DNA from: Microbulbifer aggregans
GTDB lineage: Bacteria; Pseudomonadota; Gammaproteobacteria; Pseudomonadales; Cellvibrionaceae
Direction: 5' to 3'
Assembly: GCF_001750105.1 (NCBI RefSeq)
Contig: NZ_CP014143.1
Coordinates: 3,131,501-3,195,500, forward strand
Length of the DNA: 64,000 nucleotides
This document shows, one piece after another, positions 1 to 8,567 of the stretch (the stretch's first letter is position 1; each line of letters starts with the position of its first letter). Both the position numbers and the translations under genes were made by a program. The notes beneath the pieces are model-generated. The model did not search any database, was not told where the DNA came from, and saw only the letters and a program-made list of their open reading frames with translations.

Positions 1-32
1 GCCATGGATTTCCATTCACCGGGAGAAGCACA

Positions 33-1766
33 GTGAAAGCGTTACGTTTCACATTGATTTTCTGTCTGCTCATGATCGGCTGCGCGGAGAAAGGCGACGC
101 CGAACAGAAAGCAGTGAGCAACAGCCGCCCTGCCCCGAGCGCTCAGGAACAAGAGAATACAAATGCAGCTGAGGCGCAGCAGGCGAGCGCAAGCAAGGAG
201 AGCCCTGCAGGCACCCAGCGCGATGAGCCAGTCACCCCGGCCAAACCGGTGAAGGGAGGCAAACCCAATATCCTCGTGATCTGGGGTGACGATATCGGCT
301 GGACCAACCTATCTGCCTATGAACAGGGTGTCATGGGATACCGGACCCCCAACATCGACCGTATTGCCAATGAGGGCGCGATATTCACCGATCATTATGC
401 ACAACCCTCCTGTACCGCGGGACGGGCAGCATTCATTACCGGGCAGTACCCCATCCGTTCCGGCATGACCACAGTCGGCCAGCCCGGAGACAGCCTGGGC
501 CTGCAAAAGGAGTCGCCAAGCCTGGCGGCAGTGCTGAAGAAAGTCGGTTATCGAACCGGACACTTCGGCAAGAACCACCTGGGGGATCGCAACGAGCACC
601 TGCCGACAGCGCATGGCTTTGACGAATTCTTTGGCAACCTGTACCACCTCAACACCCAGGAAGAATCAGAACAACGTGACTACCAGAATTTCGGCAAGGC
701 ATTTTCCGGTGACCTGGAAACCTACGAGAAACAATTTGGCACCCGTGGAGTCATCCATTCGATCGCCACTGATGAAATGGACGATACAGAAGACCCGCGT
801 TTTGGCGTAGTAGGGAAACAAAAGATCGAGGATACCGGACCATTGACCCAGAAGCGGATGCACAACTTTGACAGTGAAGAGGTCATCCCGCGCGCACTGA
901 AGTTCATGGAACAAGCGAACGATGCCGGGGAGCCGTTCTTTGTCTGGTTGAACACCAGCCGTATGCATCTCTATACCCGCATCGATGACAAGTGGTTACG
1001 TGAGGTCGAGAAGTACACCAGCGAGGCCGATTACCACGGCGCGGGTATGCTGCAGCACGATCACGATATCGGTCTGGTACTGGACTGGCTCGATGACAAA
1101 GGGCTGGCCGATAGCACTATCGTCATTTACAGCACTGACAACGGGCCCGAGCACTCCAGCTGGCCCCATGGCGCTACCACCCCCTTCCGGGGCGAAAAGA
1201 TGACCACTTACGAGGGCGGTGTTCGCGTACCCATGATGGCGCGCTGGCCGGGAAGAATCCCCGCTGGCAGAGAGCTGAACGGTATTCAGGGGCACCAGGA
1301 CCTGTTTACAACCCTGGCCACCGCCGCCGGTGTCAACGATGTCGCTGAGCAGATGCTTCAGGAAAAGAAACAGTATATCGATGGTGTGAACAACCTCCCC
1401 TACTGGACGGGTGAGGTGGAAGAGTCCGCCCGCAACCACATCTTTTATTACTACGAGAGCAAGCTTACTGCAGTACGCATGGGGCCCTGGAAATTCCACT
1501 TTTCCACCAAGGAAGACTACTACGCCAACGTGATACCACGGACAGTACCGCTGGTATTCAATCTCCGAATGGACCCCTATGAAAGCTACTTCTCCAAGGA
1601 CTCCTACGGGCACCTGATGCAGAAGGTCTCGTGGCTGATCCAGCCCATGGGTGTACTGATGCAGCAGCACTTGCAGTCTCTGAAAGAGTACCCCCCCGTA
1701 CAGGGTGGCAAGAGCTTCGACATGTCCAATGTGGTTGAGGAGTTTATCAACAAGTCCAAGCAGTAA
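33..1766 (+). CDS. Lipoprotein arylsulfatase (type I sulfatase) on a flexible linker
   Basis: Hydrolyses sulfate esters, probably outside the cytoplasm. The 577-residue product begins with a short hydrophobic signal ending in a lipobox-like LMIGC (Cys17). A roughly 60-residue linker rich in Ala, Glu, Gln, Ser and Pro follows, and the sulfatase fold starts near residue 77 ([11 protein letters not shown], metal-binding Asp86/87). The formylglycine signature CTAGR is at 127-131, and later motifs GKNHLGD and STDNGPE supply substrate and metal ligands. The start is GTG, preceded by GGGAGAA at 21-27. It resembles the third sulfatase in this window (minus strand, 5.6-7.2 kb) more than the second, sharing the stretch GKNH.GDR.EHLPT.HGFD, but carries an insert near residues 220-260. 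No formylglycine-generating enzyme lies in the window. The natural substrate cannot be read from sequence. Confidence 0.93.
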   Translation: MKALRFTLIFCLLMIGCAEKGDAEQKAVSNSRPAPSAQEQENTNAAEAQQASASKESPAGTQRDEPVTPAKPVKGGKPNILVIWGDDIGWTNLSAYEQGVMGYRTPNIDRIANEGAIFTDHYAQPSCTAGRAAFITGQYPIRSGMTTVGQPGDSLGLQKESPSLAAVLKKVGYRTGHFGKNHLGDRNEHLPTAHGFDEFFGNLYHLNTQEESEQRDYQNFGKAFSGDLETYEKQFGTRGVIHSIATDEMDDTEDPRFGVVGKQKIEDTGPLTQKRMHNFDSEEVIPRALKFMEQANDAGEPFFVWLNTSRMHLYTRIDDKWLREVEKYTSEADYHGAGMLQHDHDIGLVLDWLDDKGLADSTIVIYSTDNGPEHSSWPHGATTPFRGEKMTTYEGGVRVPMMARWPGRIPAGRELNGIQGHQDLFTTLATAAGVNDVAEQMLQEKKQYIDGVNNLPYWTGEVEESARNHIFYYYESKLTAVRMGPWKFHFSTKEDYYANVIPRTVPLVFNLRMDPYESYFSKDSYGHLMQKVSWLIQPMGVLMQQHLQSLKEYPPVQGGKSFDMSNVVEEFINKSKQ

Positions 1767-1801
1767 TTTGAGGGCTAGATCAACCCTGGCCAGCGCCGTG
1801 T

Positions 1802-1831
1802 TCTGACCTGGCAGTTCACTGCCAGGTCAGA
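1802..1831 (+). other. Perfect 13-bp hairpin between sulfatase and dehydrogenase genes
   Basis: TCTGACCTGGCAG at 1802-1814 is the exact reverse complement of 1819-1831, with a TTCA loop. No T-run follows, so it is not a standard intrinsic terminator. It sits 36 bases after the sulfatase stop and 29 bases before the dehydrogenase start. It could be an mRNA-stabilising or processing hairpin, or a protein-binding palindrome. Confidence 0.6.
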
Positions 1832-1860
1832 CGGAATTCCGTAAAGGACGAATAAACCCA

Positions 1861-2931
1861 ATGAGCACCATGCAATCCGTCGTTTTACGCAGCGGCAAGA
1901 TTCAGCTGGAAAAAGCGGAGATGCCAACTCCGGGGCCAGGACAAGTATTGGTCAAGTCCCTCGCCTGTGGCATCTGCGGTTCCGATCTTCACTTGACTCG
2001 CCACACAGAAGACGTCCTGAACCTTTACAAAAGCCTCGGTCTTATGGATCCCGACCAGAGCAATGATGTAGGGATCATGCTTGGGCATGAATTCAGTGGT
2101 GAAGTCGTGGAGTACGGCCCAGAAACAGAGGGCAAACTGCCAATTGGTACACGCATTACCAGTGCACCTGTTCTGATGACGATGAATGGAGCGGGTATCG
2201 GCGTCACTCCGGGGATTAATGGTGCCTACTCTGAGTATTTTCTTGTTGATGAAGACTTGATGTTGGAGCTTCCAGAAGGTGTTTCTCCCGAAGCCGCAGC
2301 CACGACGGAACCTCTAGCGGTTGGACTGCACTCGGTTAATCGATCGGCAATCACCCCAGAGGACGTCGCCCTCGTTGCCGGATGCGGTCCCATCGGACTT
2401 GCCACCATCGCTGCACTGCAGATGCGCGGTATCAAACACATTATCGCTTCCGACCCCCAGGATTCCTCCCGCCAACTGGCGCTCGAATTCGGTGCAACAC
2501 AGGCCGTCAACCCCAAGGACGACGATGAAGTCAAACTCGCTTCATCGCTCCTTGAGGATGGACGCCTGGTAATTTTCGAGTGCGTCGGTATTCACCAGCT
2601 GCTCAGGAATTTCATTGAGCGGGCACCACAGAAAGCGTGCCTGGTCATCACTGGCGTCCATACGACGGAAACTCAGGTCAATTTCGCCTTTGCGACGGTA
2701 AAGGAGCTGGACATCATTTTCTCCTATTACTACTCACCCGAGGAATTCGCCGAATGCCTCAAAGCCATTGCCGACGGCAAGTTTAACTGGCGCGCAATGT
2801 TAACCGGCAAGGTTGGCATCGACGGCGTGGAGCAGGCCTTTGAAACCCTGATGCAGCCGAATTCCCACGTCAAGGTGATCATAGAGCCCTGGCGTAAGGG
2901 AGAGCTGGAGACAACATCCAAGCGCGGGTAA
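1861..2931 (+). CDS. Zinc-dependent alcohol dehydrogenase (MDR superfamily)
   Basis: A 356-residue medium-chain dehydrogenase/reductase expected to oxidise an alcohol or polyol with NAD(P). Catalytic zinc ligands are visible as Cys36 or Cys39 in LACGICGSD, His76-Glu77 in LGHEF, and Glu150. The Rossmann nucleotide loop is VAGCGPIGL near 172-180. The usual four-cysteine structural-zinc lobe around residues 90-120 is absent: that stretch reads SAPVLMTMNGAGIGVTPG and holds no cysteine. The gene follows the sulfatase in the same direction after a strong hairpin and precedes a cupin gene, so the three may be co-transcribed. Acting on an alcohol released by desulfation is possible but is inference. 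Confidence 0.88.
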   Translation: MSTMQSVVLRSGKIQLEKAEMPTPGPGQVLVKSLACGICGSDLHLTRHTEDVLNLYKSLGLMDPDQSNDVGIMLGHEFSGEVVEYGPETEGKLPIGTRITSAPVLMTMNGAGIGVTPGINGAYSEYFLVDEDLMLELPEGVSPEAAATTEPLAVGLHSVNRSAITPEDVALVAGCGPIGLATIAALQMRGIKHIIASDPQDSSRQLALEFGATQAVNPKDDDEVKLASSLLEDGRLVIFECVGIHQLLRNFIERAPQKACLVITGVHTTETQVNFAFATVKELDIIFSYYYSPEEFAECLKAIADGKFNWRAMLTGKVGIDGVEQAFETLMQPNSHVKVIIEPWRKGELETTSKRG

Positions 2932-3002
2932 GACCACAGGTCTATAGGCTCTAAAGTGCTCATACAAAGTAAGCCGGACAGGCGTGAGTTGGAGGTATCA
3001 AC

Positions 3003-3509
3003 ATGGCGCTACCATCACCGATAAACCATCAGGACTTCCTGCTCACTATCGATACGGACAAACTGCCCGTGATCGAGAATGTATTACCCGGGGTAAACAT
3101 CCACCCATTGTTCCTCGACCCGGAAAATGGTGTCTGGGTATTACGTGTTCTCTTTGCTCCTGGGGTCACGCTGCCCAGACACTTTCACACGGGGGTTGTC
3201 CACCTCTACACCATCTCTGGCTGCTGGTACTACCTGGAATACCCGGATCAGAAGCAGACCGCCGGCAGCTACCTGTTTGAACCGGGCGGATCCGTTCATC
3301 AACTGCATACACCGGAAACCAATGTTGAGCCGACGGATACGATAATGGTGGTCTATGGGGTCAACATCAACTTCGATGAGAATGATGAGTTCGTGAACGT
3401 GATGGATGCAGGCTGGATAGAAATGATGATTCAGGAGGCCGCCAAGATCCAGGGCATCGTACCCCGCTACATCAAGCCGAAATCCGGTGCCGGTTATTCC
3501 GACGAATAA
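3003..3509 (+). CDS. Cupin-domain protein (dihydroxyacetophenone/acetylacetone dioxygenase-like)
   Basis: A 168-residue cytoplasmic protein with a single cupin. The first motif contains PRHFHTG with His60 and His62 and a following His67. The second motif, EPGGSVHQLHTPE, offers His99 or His102 as the remaining metal ligand. The sequence style matches the ChrR-like cupins that include 2,4'-dihydroxyacetophenone dioxygenase and acetylacetone-cleaving enzyme, which cleave carbon-carbon bonds next to carbonyls with Fe(II) and O2. Start ATG follows GGAGG with a 7-base spacer. It lies 71 bases after the dehydrogenase. Function as a dioxygenase is family-based inference; a non-catalytic sensor role is also possible. 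Confidence 0.75.
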   Translation: MALPSPINHQDFLLTIDTDKLPVIENVLPGVNIHPLFLDPENGVWVLRVLFAPGVTLPRHFHTGVVHLYTISGCWYYLEYPDQKQTAGSYLFEPGGSVHQLHTPETNVEPTDTIMVVYGVNINFDENDEFVNVMDAGWIEMMIQEAAKIQGIVPRYIKPKSGAGYSDE

Positions 3510-3730
3510 GCTATTTGTCACAGCTTATCTAGCGTTGAAGTCCACAGCCACAACGCACAACACACGCCACATCCACTAATGCGTGAATTTGCTGAGCTAT
3601 TGTTGTTTGAGATTCATCGCCAGAATTGCGTTCGCATTTTATCAGCGCTTCAACTTTAACCGTTTGATTACGTGTGACCGCCACCTCATTCAACCAGCGG
3701 ATTTTACCCCGGTCAATAACGGGCACAGCT

Positions 3731-5560
3731 ATGCGTCAATTACCAGTAGGCTTGGCACTTTCTTTCTTACTAATTGCCTGTGGTGGCGAGGAAAGCAACC
3801 AACAGGTCGAGGAAACGAATAAAGCTCCCACTACCACCAGTACGCAGAGTGACTCCGCTCCGCCAGCTCCCAGCGAGCCAGAATCCCAAGGCACCACAGC
3901 CTCGAAGACCGCGCCAATTTCCGAGATCCAGGACGCTGCCCAAACTCCCCAGCAGACAGCGGGGATGTCAACGTCCAAAACGGCAGATGTCGCCGGCTCA
4001 AAACCCAATATCCTGCTGATCGTTTCGGATGACACTGGCTGGGGAGATCTCGGCCCCTATGGGGGCGGTGAGGGCCGCGGCATGCCCACACCCAATATCG
4101 ATCAGATGGCAGCCGAAGGCATGACATTCTTCTCTTTCTATGCCCAGCCCAGCTGTACGCCCGGCCGCGCGGCAATCCAGACAGGGCGCATTCCGAACCG
4201 TAGCGGCATGACGACAGTGGCTTTCCAGGGTCAGGGGGGAGGCCTGCCAAAGGCCGAGTGGACTCTGGGCTCGGTACTCAAAAATGCGGGCTACCAGACC
4301 TATTTCACCGGCAAGTGGCATCTGGGGGAGTCAGACTACGCGCTGCCCAATGCCCAGGGCTATGAGGTCATGGAACACGCCTTCCTCTATCACGCCAACG
4401 CCTACACCTACGGCGACCCGACCTGGTTTCCGGACATGGACCCGAAGCTGCGCGCCATGTTCGACAAGGTGACCAAGGGCTCCCTTTCAGGTAAGGCCGG
4501 CGAAACGGCCAAACAGGACTGGAAAGTGAATGGCCAGTATGTGAACACTCCCGATAAAGGTGTCGTAGGGCTGCCCTTTCTGGACGACTATATCGAGAAG
4601 TCCGGTATCAGCTTTCTGGAGCAGGCGGCAAAAAATCCGGACAAGCCGTTCTTCATCAATATCAACTTCATGAAGAACCACCAGCCGAACATGCCGGCAC
4701 CGGAGTTCAAGCACAAGTCGATGTCCAAATCCAAGTATGCCGATGCCGTCGTGGAACTGGATACGCGGATTGGGCGTGTGCTGGACAAGCTGCGCGAACT
4801 GGGCCTCGAGAAGAATACGCTAGTCTTCTATACCGTCGACAACGGCGCCTGGCAGGATGTGTTTCCGGATGCCGGCTATACGCCCTTCCGCGGTACCAAG
4901 GGAACCGTGCGCGAGGGGGGCAACCTGGTCCCGGCGATAGCAATGTGGAAAGGAAAAGTCCCGGCCGGCGTCAAGAATCACGATATCACCGGCGGCCTCG
5001 ACCTGATGGCAACCTTCGCCTCCCTGGCTGGTGTGGATCTACCAAGCAACGACCGCGAGGGACAGCCGATCTACTTCGACAGTTATGACATGTCGCCCAT
5101 CCTGACTGGTTCAGGTAAGTCGAAGCGCACCTCCTGGTTCTACTTTACCGAGGATGAACTGAGCCCCGGTGCCGCCCGGGTCGGCAATTACAAGGCGGTC
5201 TTCAATCTGCGCGGGGACGATGGCGCCCACACCGGAGGTCTGGCGGTGGACAGCAACCTGGGCTGGAAAGGCCCGAAGAAATATGTGGCCACCGTACCGC
5301 AGGTTTTTGATCTCTGGCAGGACCCGCAGGAACGCTACGATCTTTTCATGAATAACTTCACCGAGCGCACCTGGACCATGGTCACCATCAGTCAGGAAGT
5401 GGAGAATCTGATGAAGACCTATGTCAAGTACCCTCCGCGGAAGCTCCAGAGTGAAACCTACACCGGCCCCATCACCATCACCAACTATCAACGTTATGAG
5501 TGGGTTCGAAAACAGCTGGAAAAGGAAGGCGTCAAGATTCCCATGCCAACTGGCAACTAG
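3731..5560 (+). CDS. Lipoprotein sulfatase, second paralogue
   Basis: A 609-residue exported sulfatase. I chose the ATG at 3731 because it yields a lipoprotein signal, MRQLPVGLALSFLLIAC, with Cys17; the in-frame GTG upstream at 3674 would add residues that are not signal-like. A low-complexity Thr/Ser/Pro/Gln/Glu-rich linker of about 70 residues precedes the catalytic domain, which starts at KPNILLIVSDD (91-101). The formylglycine motif CTPGR is at 142-146, followed by GKWHLGE and TVDNGAW. It is clearly divergent from the other two sulfatases here, lacking their NHGFD/NLYHLN stretch and having a longer middle region. A bidirectional terminator directly follows. Substrate unknown. Confidence 0.92.
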   Translation: MRQLPVGLALSFLLIACGGEESNQQVEETNKAPTTTSTQSDSAPPAPSEPESQGTTASKTAPISEIQDAAQTPQQTAGMSTSKTADVAGSKPNILLIVSDDTGWGDLGPYGGGEGRGMPTPNIDQMAAEGMTFFSFYAQPSCTPGRAAIQTGRIPNRSGMTTVAFQGQGGGLPKAEWTLGSVLKNAGYQTYFTGKWHLGESDYALPNAQGYEVMEHAFLYHANAYTYGDPTWFPDMDPKLRAMFDKVTKGSLSGKAGETAKQDWKVNGQYVNTPDKGVVGLPFLDDYIEKSGISFLEQAAKNPDKPFFININFMKNHQPNMPAPEFKHKSMSKSKYADAVVELDTRIGRVLDKLRELGLEKNTLVFYTVDNGAWQDVFPDAGYTPFRGTKGTVREGGNLVPAIAMWKGKVPAGVKNHDITGGLDLMATFASLAGVDLPSNDREGQPIYFDSYDMSPILTGSGKSKRTSWFYFTEDELSPGAARVGNYKAVFNLRGDDGAHTGGLAVDSNLGWKGPKKYVATVPQVFDLWQDPQERYDLFMNNFTERTWTMVTISQEVENLMKTYVKYPPRKLQSETYTGPITITNYQRYEWVRKQLEKEGVKIPMPTGN

Positions 5561-5580
5561 GGCTAGTTAGTTATGATCAC

Positions 5581-5609
5581 AAAAAAGCCCCGCAATGTGG
5601 GGCTTTTTT
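5581..5609. terminator. Bidirectional intrinsic terminator between convergent sulfatase genes
   Basis: A-run 5581-5586, stem GCCCC (5587-5591) with GGGGC (5599-5603), then T-run 5604-5609. It can stop transcripts from both converging genes. Confidence 0.9.
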
Positions 5610-5623
5610 GATAAACAGTAAGA

Positions 5624-7180
5624 CTAGTCCCCAACAGCATCGATCGACTTCTGCAATTGCTCCTCAATCTTCTTTAGATTGAACGCTGCAGGCGTCTGAC
5701 TCGGCGGGTATTCCTTCATCGTGTTCAGGAACGTGGCCGCCATCTGCTGTAACGGCACCAGGACAAATGCCCGCTCAAGCAGCCAGTTGTAATAGCCGTT
5801 GGCATTATGCTGGGCGCGTTCCATCGGGTCCCGACGCAGGTTGAAGATCAATGGAATACGCAATTCCGTGAAGGGCTCCATCCATACGCCAAAGGCCTGG
5901 CCACGATTTTCCAGAAATACCGCTTTCCAGCCGTCATAGCGCATCGCCACAATCTGGCCGTCGTCATTGACGTAAATAAACTCCTTACGCGGTGATTCGT
6001 CTGTCTTGCCGGTAAAGTAATCCAGCATGTTGTGGCCATCGATGTAATTCCGGTACTTGCGGCCATTCAGGTTGACCCCCTTGAGCAACTGATCCTTGAT
6101 CTTGGTGTTGCCCGCCACCGCGGCAAACGTCGGCAACCAGTCTTCATGGCTGACGATGCCATTGAGCGTCTTGCCTGCGGGAAATTTTCCGGGCCAGCGA
6201 GCGAAGGCCGGCACCCGGTAGGCCCCCTCCCAGTTGGAGTTCTTTTCACCGCGGAAGATGGTGAGACCTGCATCAGGCCAGGTATTGAAGTGAGGGCCGT
6301 TGTCGGTGGAGTAATAGACGATGGTGTTATCCGCAATCTTGAGTTGATCCAACAGGTCCAGCAACTGGCCCACCTGCCGATCATGCTCGACCATGCCGTC
6401 GGCATACATATTACTTTGCGGGCCGGCAAGATTCTTGTGATCTTCTTTGACATAGGTGGGGAAATGCATGCGGGTGGCGTTCCACCAGACAAAGAAAGGC
6501 TTTCCAGCATCAACTTGCTTCCGGATGAAATCCATGGCTTCAGCGAGAGTTTCCTCATCCACGGTTTCCATGCGTTTCTTGGTCAGTGGGCCGGTATCCT
6601 CAATTTTTCCGTCTGCGGTGGCCCTGATCACGCCGCGGGGGCCGAACTTCTTGCGGAACTCCGGGTTCTTCGGATAGTCGCGGTGCTCGGGTTCCTCCTC
6701 CGCATTGAGGTGGTAGAGGTTACCGAAGAAGACATCAAAGCCATGATTGGTGGGCAGGTGCTCGTCCCGGTCGCCAAAGTGGTTTTTACCAAACTGGCCG
6801 GTGGCATAACCCTGGCTCTTCATCACGGTGGCGATAGTGACATCGGTTTCCTGCCATCCCTCTTTCGCGCCTGGCAGGCCAACTTTCGTCATCCCCGTGC
6901 GAATCGGCACGTTGCCGCCGGTAAAAGCGGCACGTCCGGCAGTACAGGACTGCTGGCCGTAATAGTCGGTAAAAGACAGCCCTTCTTTAGCAATCCGGTC
7001 GATATTGGGCGTCTTGTAGCCCAGCATGCCCCGGTTATTGAAACTGATATTCCAGAAGCCGATATCGTCACCCCAGATCACAAGGATATTGGGTTTTGAC
7101 TGTGCCTGTGCGGCACCGTGATAGATCAGCATCAAAATAATGGGCACCAGCAAGAGCCCACGTAACGAGGATAAGTACAT
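5624..7180 (-). CDS. Secreted arylsulfatase, third paralogue
   Basis: A sulfatase with a cleavable Sec signal (MYLSSLRGLLLVPIILMLIYHGAAQA) and no linker: the catalytic domain begins almost at once ([11 protein letters not shown]). CTAGR, the formylglycine motif, is at residues 79-83, and GKNHFGD and STDNGPH follow. Two adjacent ATGs lie at 7183 and 7180. I prefer 7180 because the GGAGG on the coding strand (7186-7190) is five bases away; an upstream in-frame start would add residues unlike a signal. This 518-residue enzyme is the closest relative of the first sulfatase. It should be soluble in the periplasm or exported, unlike the two lipoprotein forms. It lies 102 bases downstream of a secreted HAD phosphatase gene on the same strand, probably in one transcript. 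Confidence 0.92.
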   Translation of the reverse strand: MYLSSLRGLLLVPIILMLIYHGAAQAQSKPNILVIWGDDIGFWNISFNNRGMLGYKTPNIDRIAKEGLSFTDYYGQQSCTAGRAAFTGGNVPIRTGMTKVGLPGAKEGWQETDVTIATVMKSQGYATGQFGKNHFGDRDEHLPTNHGFDVFFGNLYHLNAEEEPEHRDYPKNPEFRKKFGPRGVIRATADGKIEDTGPLTKKRMETVDEETLAEAMDFIRKQVDAGKPFFVWWNATRMHFPTYVKEDHKNLAGPQSNMYADGMVEHDRQVGQLLDLLDQLKIADNTIVYYSTDNGPHFNTWPDAGLTIFRGEKNSNWEGAYRVPAFARWPGKFPAGKTLNGIVSHEDWLPTFAAVAGNTKIKDQLLKGVNLNGRKYRNYIDGHNMLDYFTGKTDESPRKEFIYVNDDGQIVAMRYDGWKAVFLENRGQAFGVWMEPFTELRIPLIFNLRRDPMERAQHNANGYYNWLLERAFVLVPLQQMAATFLNTMKEYPPSQTPAAFNLKKIEEQLQKSIDAVGD

Positions 7181-7282
7181 CATTTCCTCCAGTATCTCAG
7201 CCTGCTGGTAAAAGAGCTCCCAGGGTGCAGGCGGCCACTGGGGGGTTAGCAAAACATTGAGCTGGCAGAAGGCCAGCCTGCG

Positions 7283-8287
7283 TTAGCGGTTCCCCCAAGG
7301 AAAGATCACTTTCCAGTCATCCTTCATGTCGACCACTGTCCACCCCGCCTTCGGGGCAGCGTCCAGCGCCTTGTTGAGTTGGCCTACGTGTGACTTACGG
7401 TCGTAGGCCCACGCCCGCTTGCCATCTGTGTGATGCACAAGCAGTCCGAAGTGCGGGCCCTCCCCGGCTGTGGCCCACTGCAGCATTTCGTAGTCTCCGT
7501 CGGAGTTCCCTGCCGCGAATACCGGTCGGCGACCGATATGCTGGTAGATGCCCACTGGTTTGCCAGCCTTGTCGTCGATCAGGTTCACCTCGGGCAGTTT
7601 GACGATGACCGGCTTGCCATCACGCTCTTCATACTTGGCTTTGAGACTGCTACCCACCACCTGCTCAGGTGGGATGCCATAGGTACTCTCGGCAAAGGCG
7701 CGCAGGAAGTCGATGCCGCCACCCGAGACGATGAATGTCTTATATCCGTTCGCCCTCAGATAATTGAGCAGCTCCAGCATCGGCTGGTAGATCATCTCGG
7801 TGTAGGGTTTATTGGTTTCGGGGTGCCGGGCGGTAGCCAGCCATTGCTTGACACTGTCCTGGAACTCTTCCCCGGTCATGCCGGTATGGGTGGCTGCGAT
7901 TAGCTGCATCAGAGCCGGCTCGCCGCCTTCGAGCGCCTTTTTGGTGTCACCCTTGATAATCGAAGCGAAGGGCTCCTTCTGTTTCCATTCAGGGTGTTGC
8001 GGCGCCATTTGCTTTACTTTGTCGATGGCATAGAGCAACTGAAAATAGATCGGTTTCTCTGCCCACAGTGTGCCGTCGTTATCAAAAGTGGCGATACGCT
8101 GGCCTGCAGGAACAAAGTCTGGGCTGCCCTCCCCGGTGGTCTTTGTCACAAAGGAGACTATGGCCTGCTTGGTGTCTCCCTCATTCCAGGATGGCAGTGG
8201 ATCTGCAGCCCTCGAGAGGCCCGGACTGGCTATGCAGGCCAGCAGAAGGATGAAGAAAATGTGATGAGAGGAGCGTTTCAGCATCAT
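7283..8287 (-). CDS. Exported HAD-superfamily phosphatase
   Basis: A 334-residue HAD hydrolase with an N-terminal signal peptide ending near AARA at residue 27 (FFILLLACIASPGLSRA). Motif I is FDNDGTLW (Asp69, Asp71), motif II is the Ser in FIVSGGG, and the acidic motif IV is AAGNSDGDYEML. Such proteins are phosphoserine-phosphatase-like or non-specific phosphomonoesterases. The export signal is notable because most HAD enzymes are cytoplasmic. Two ATGs one codon apart are possible starts. It is upstream of, and in line with, the third sulfatase, and divergent from the multihaem cytochrome gene across 280 bases, so a shared control region is likely. A role in removing phosphate groups next to desulfation is conceivable but unproven. 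Confidence 0.85.
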   Translation of the reverse strand: MMLKRSSHHIFFILLLACIASPGLSRAADPLPSWNEGDTKQAIVSFVTKTTGEGSPDFVPAGQRIATFDNDGTLWAEKPIYFQLLYAIDKVKQMAPQHPEWKQKEPFASIIKGDTKKALEGGEPALMQLIAATHTGMTGEEFQDSVKQWLATARHPETNKPYTEMIYQPMLELLNYLRANGYKTFIVSGGGIDFLRAFAESTYGIPPEQVVGSSLKAKYEERDGKPVIVKLPEVNLIDDKAGKPVGIYQHIGRRPVFAAGNSDGDYEMLQWATAGEGPHFGLLVHHTDGKRAWAYDRKSHVGQLNKALDAAPKAGWTVVDMKDDWKVIFPWGNR

Positions 8288-8567
8288 GGGGAGCCCTGTC
8301 GGTTGTTACAGCTAAAGCACAGGGTGGACGCACACCGGCGCCTGCTTTCACTTTAGCACCATATCTTTACCATCTTGGTTGCAAACCGACGGTGGTTATT
8401 CTGTGTCCCGAAAAGCCCTTTTCTGGCGCTCAAATCTACAATTGGGCGAGAGCAATGCCAGCGCACGATCTATACTCAATCTTCGCCAAAAAATAAGCCA
8501 CTCGACGCCAGCGCTTGGCACCGCTCACATAGCCAGAGCCAGCCTCGTCAGATACGCGGCCTCCTCC

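Noticed and set aside
6032..7099. 355-codon plus-strand frame opposite the third sulfatase
   Set aside because: Antisense shadow; no signal peptide or domain, while the sulfatase has all catalytic motifs.
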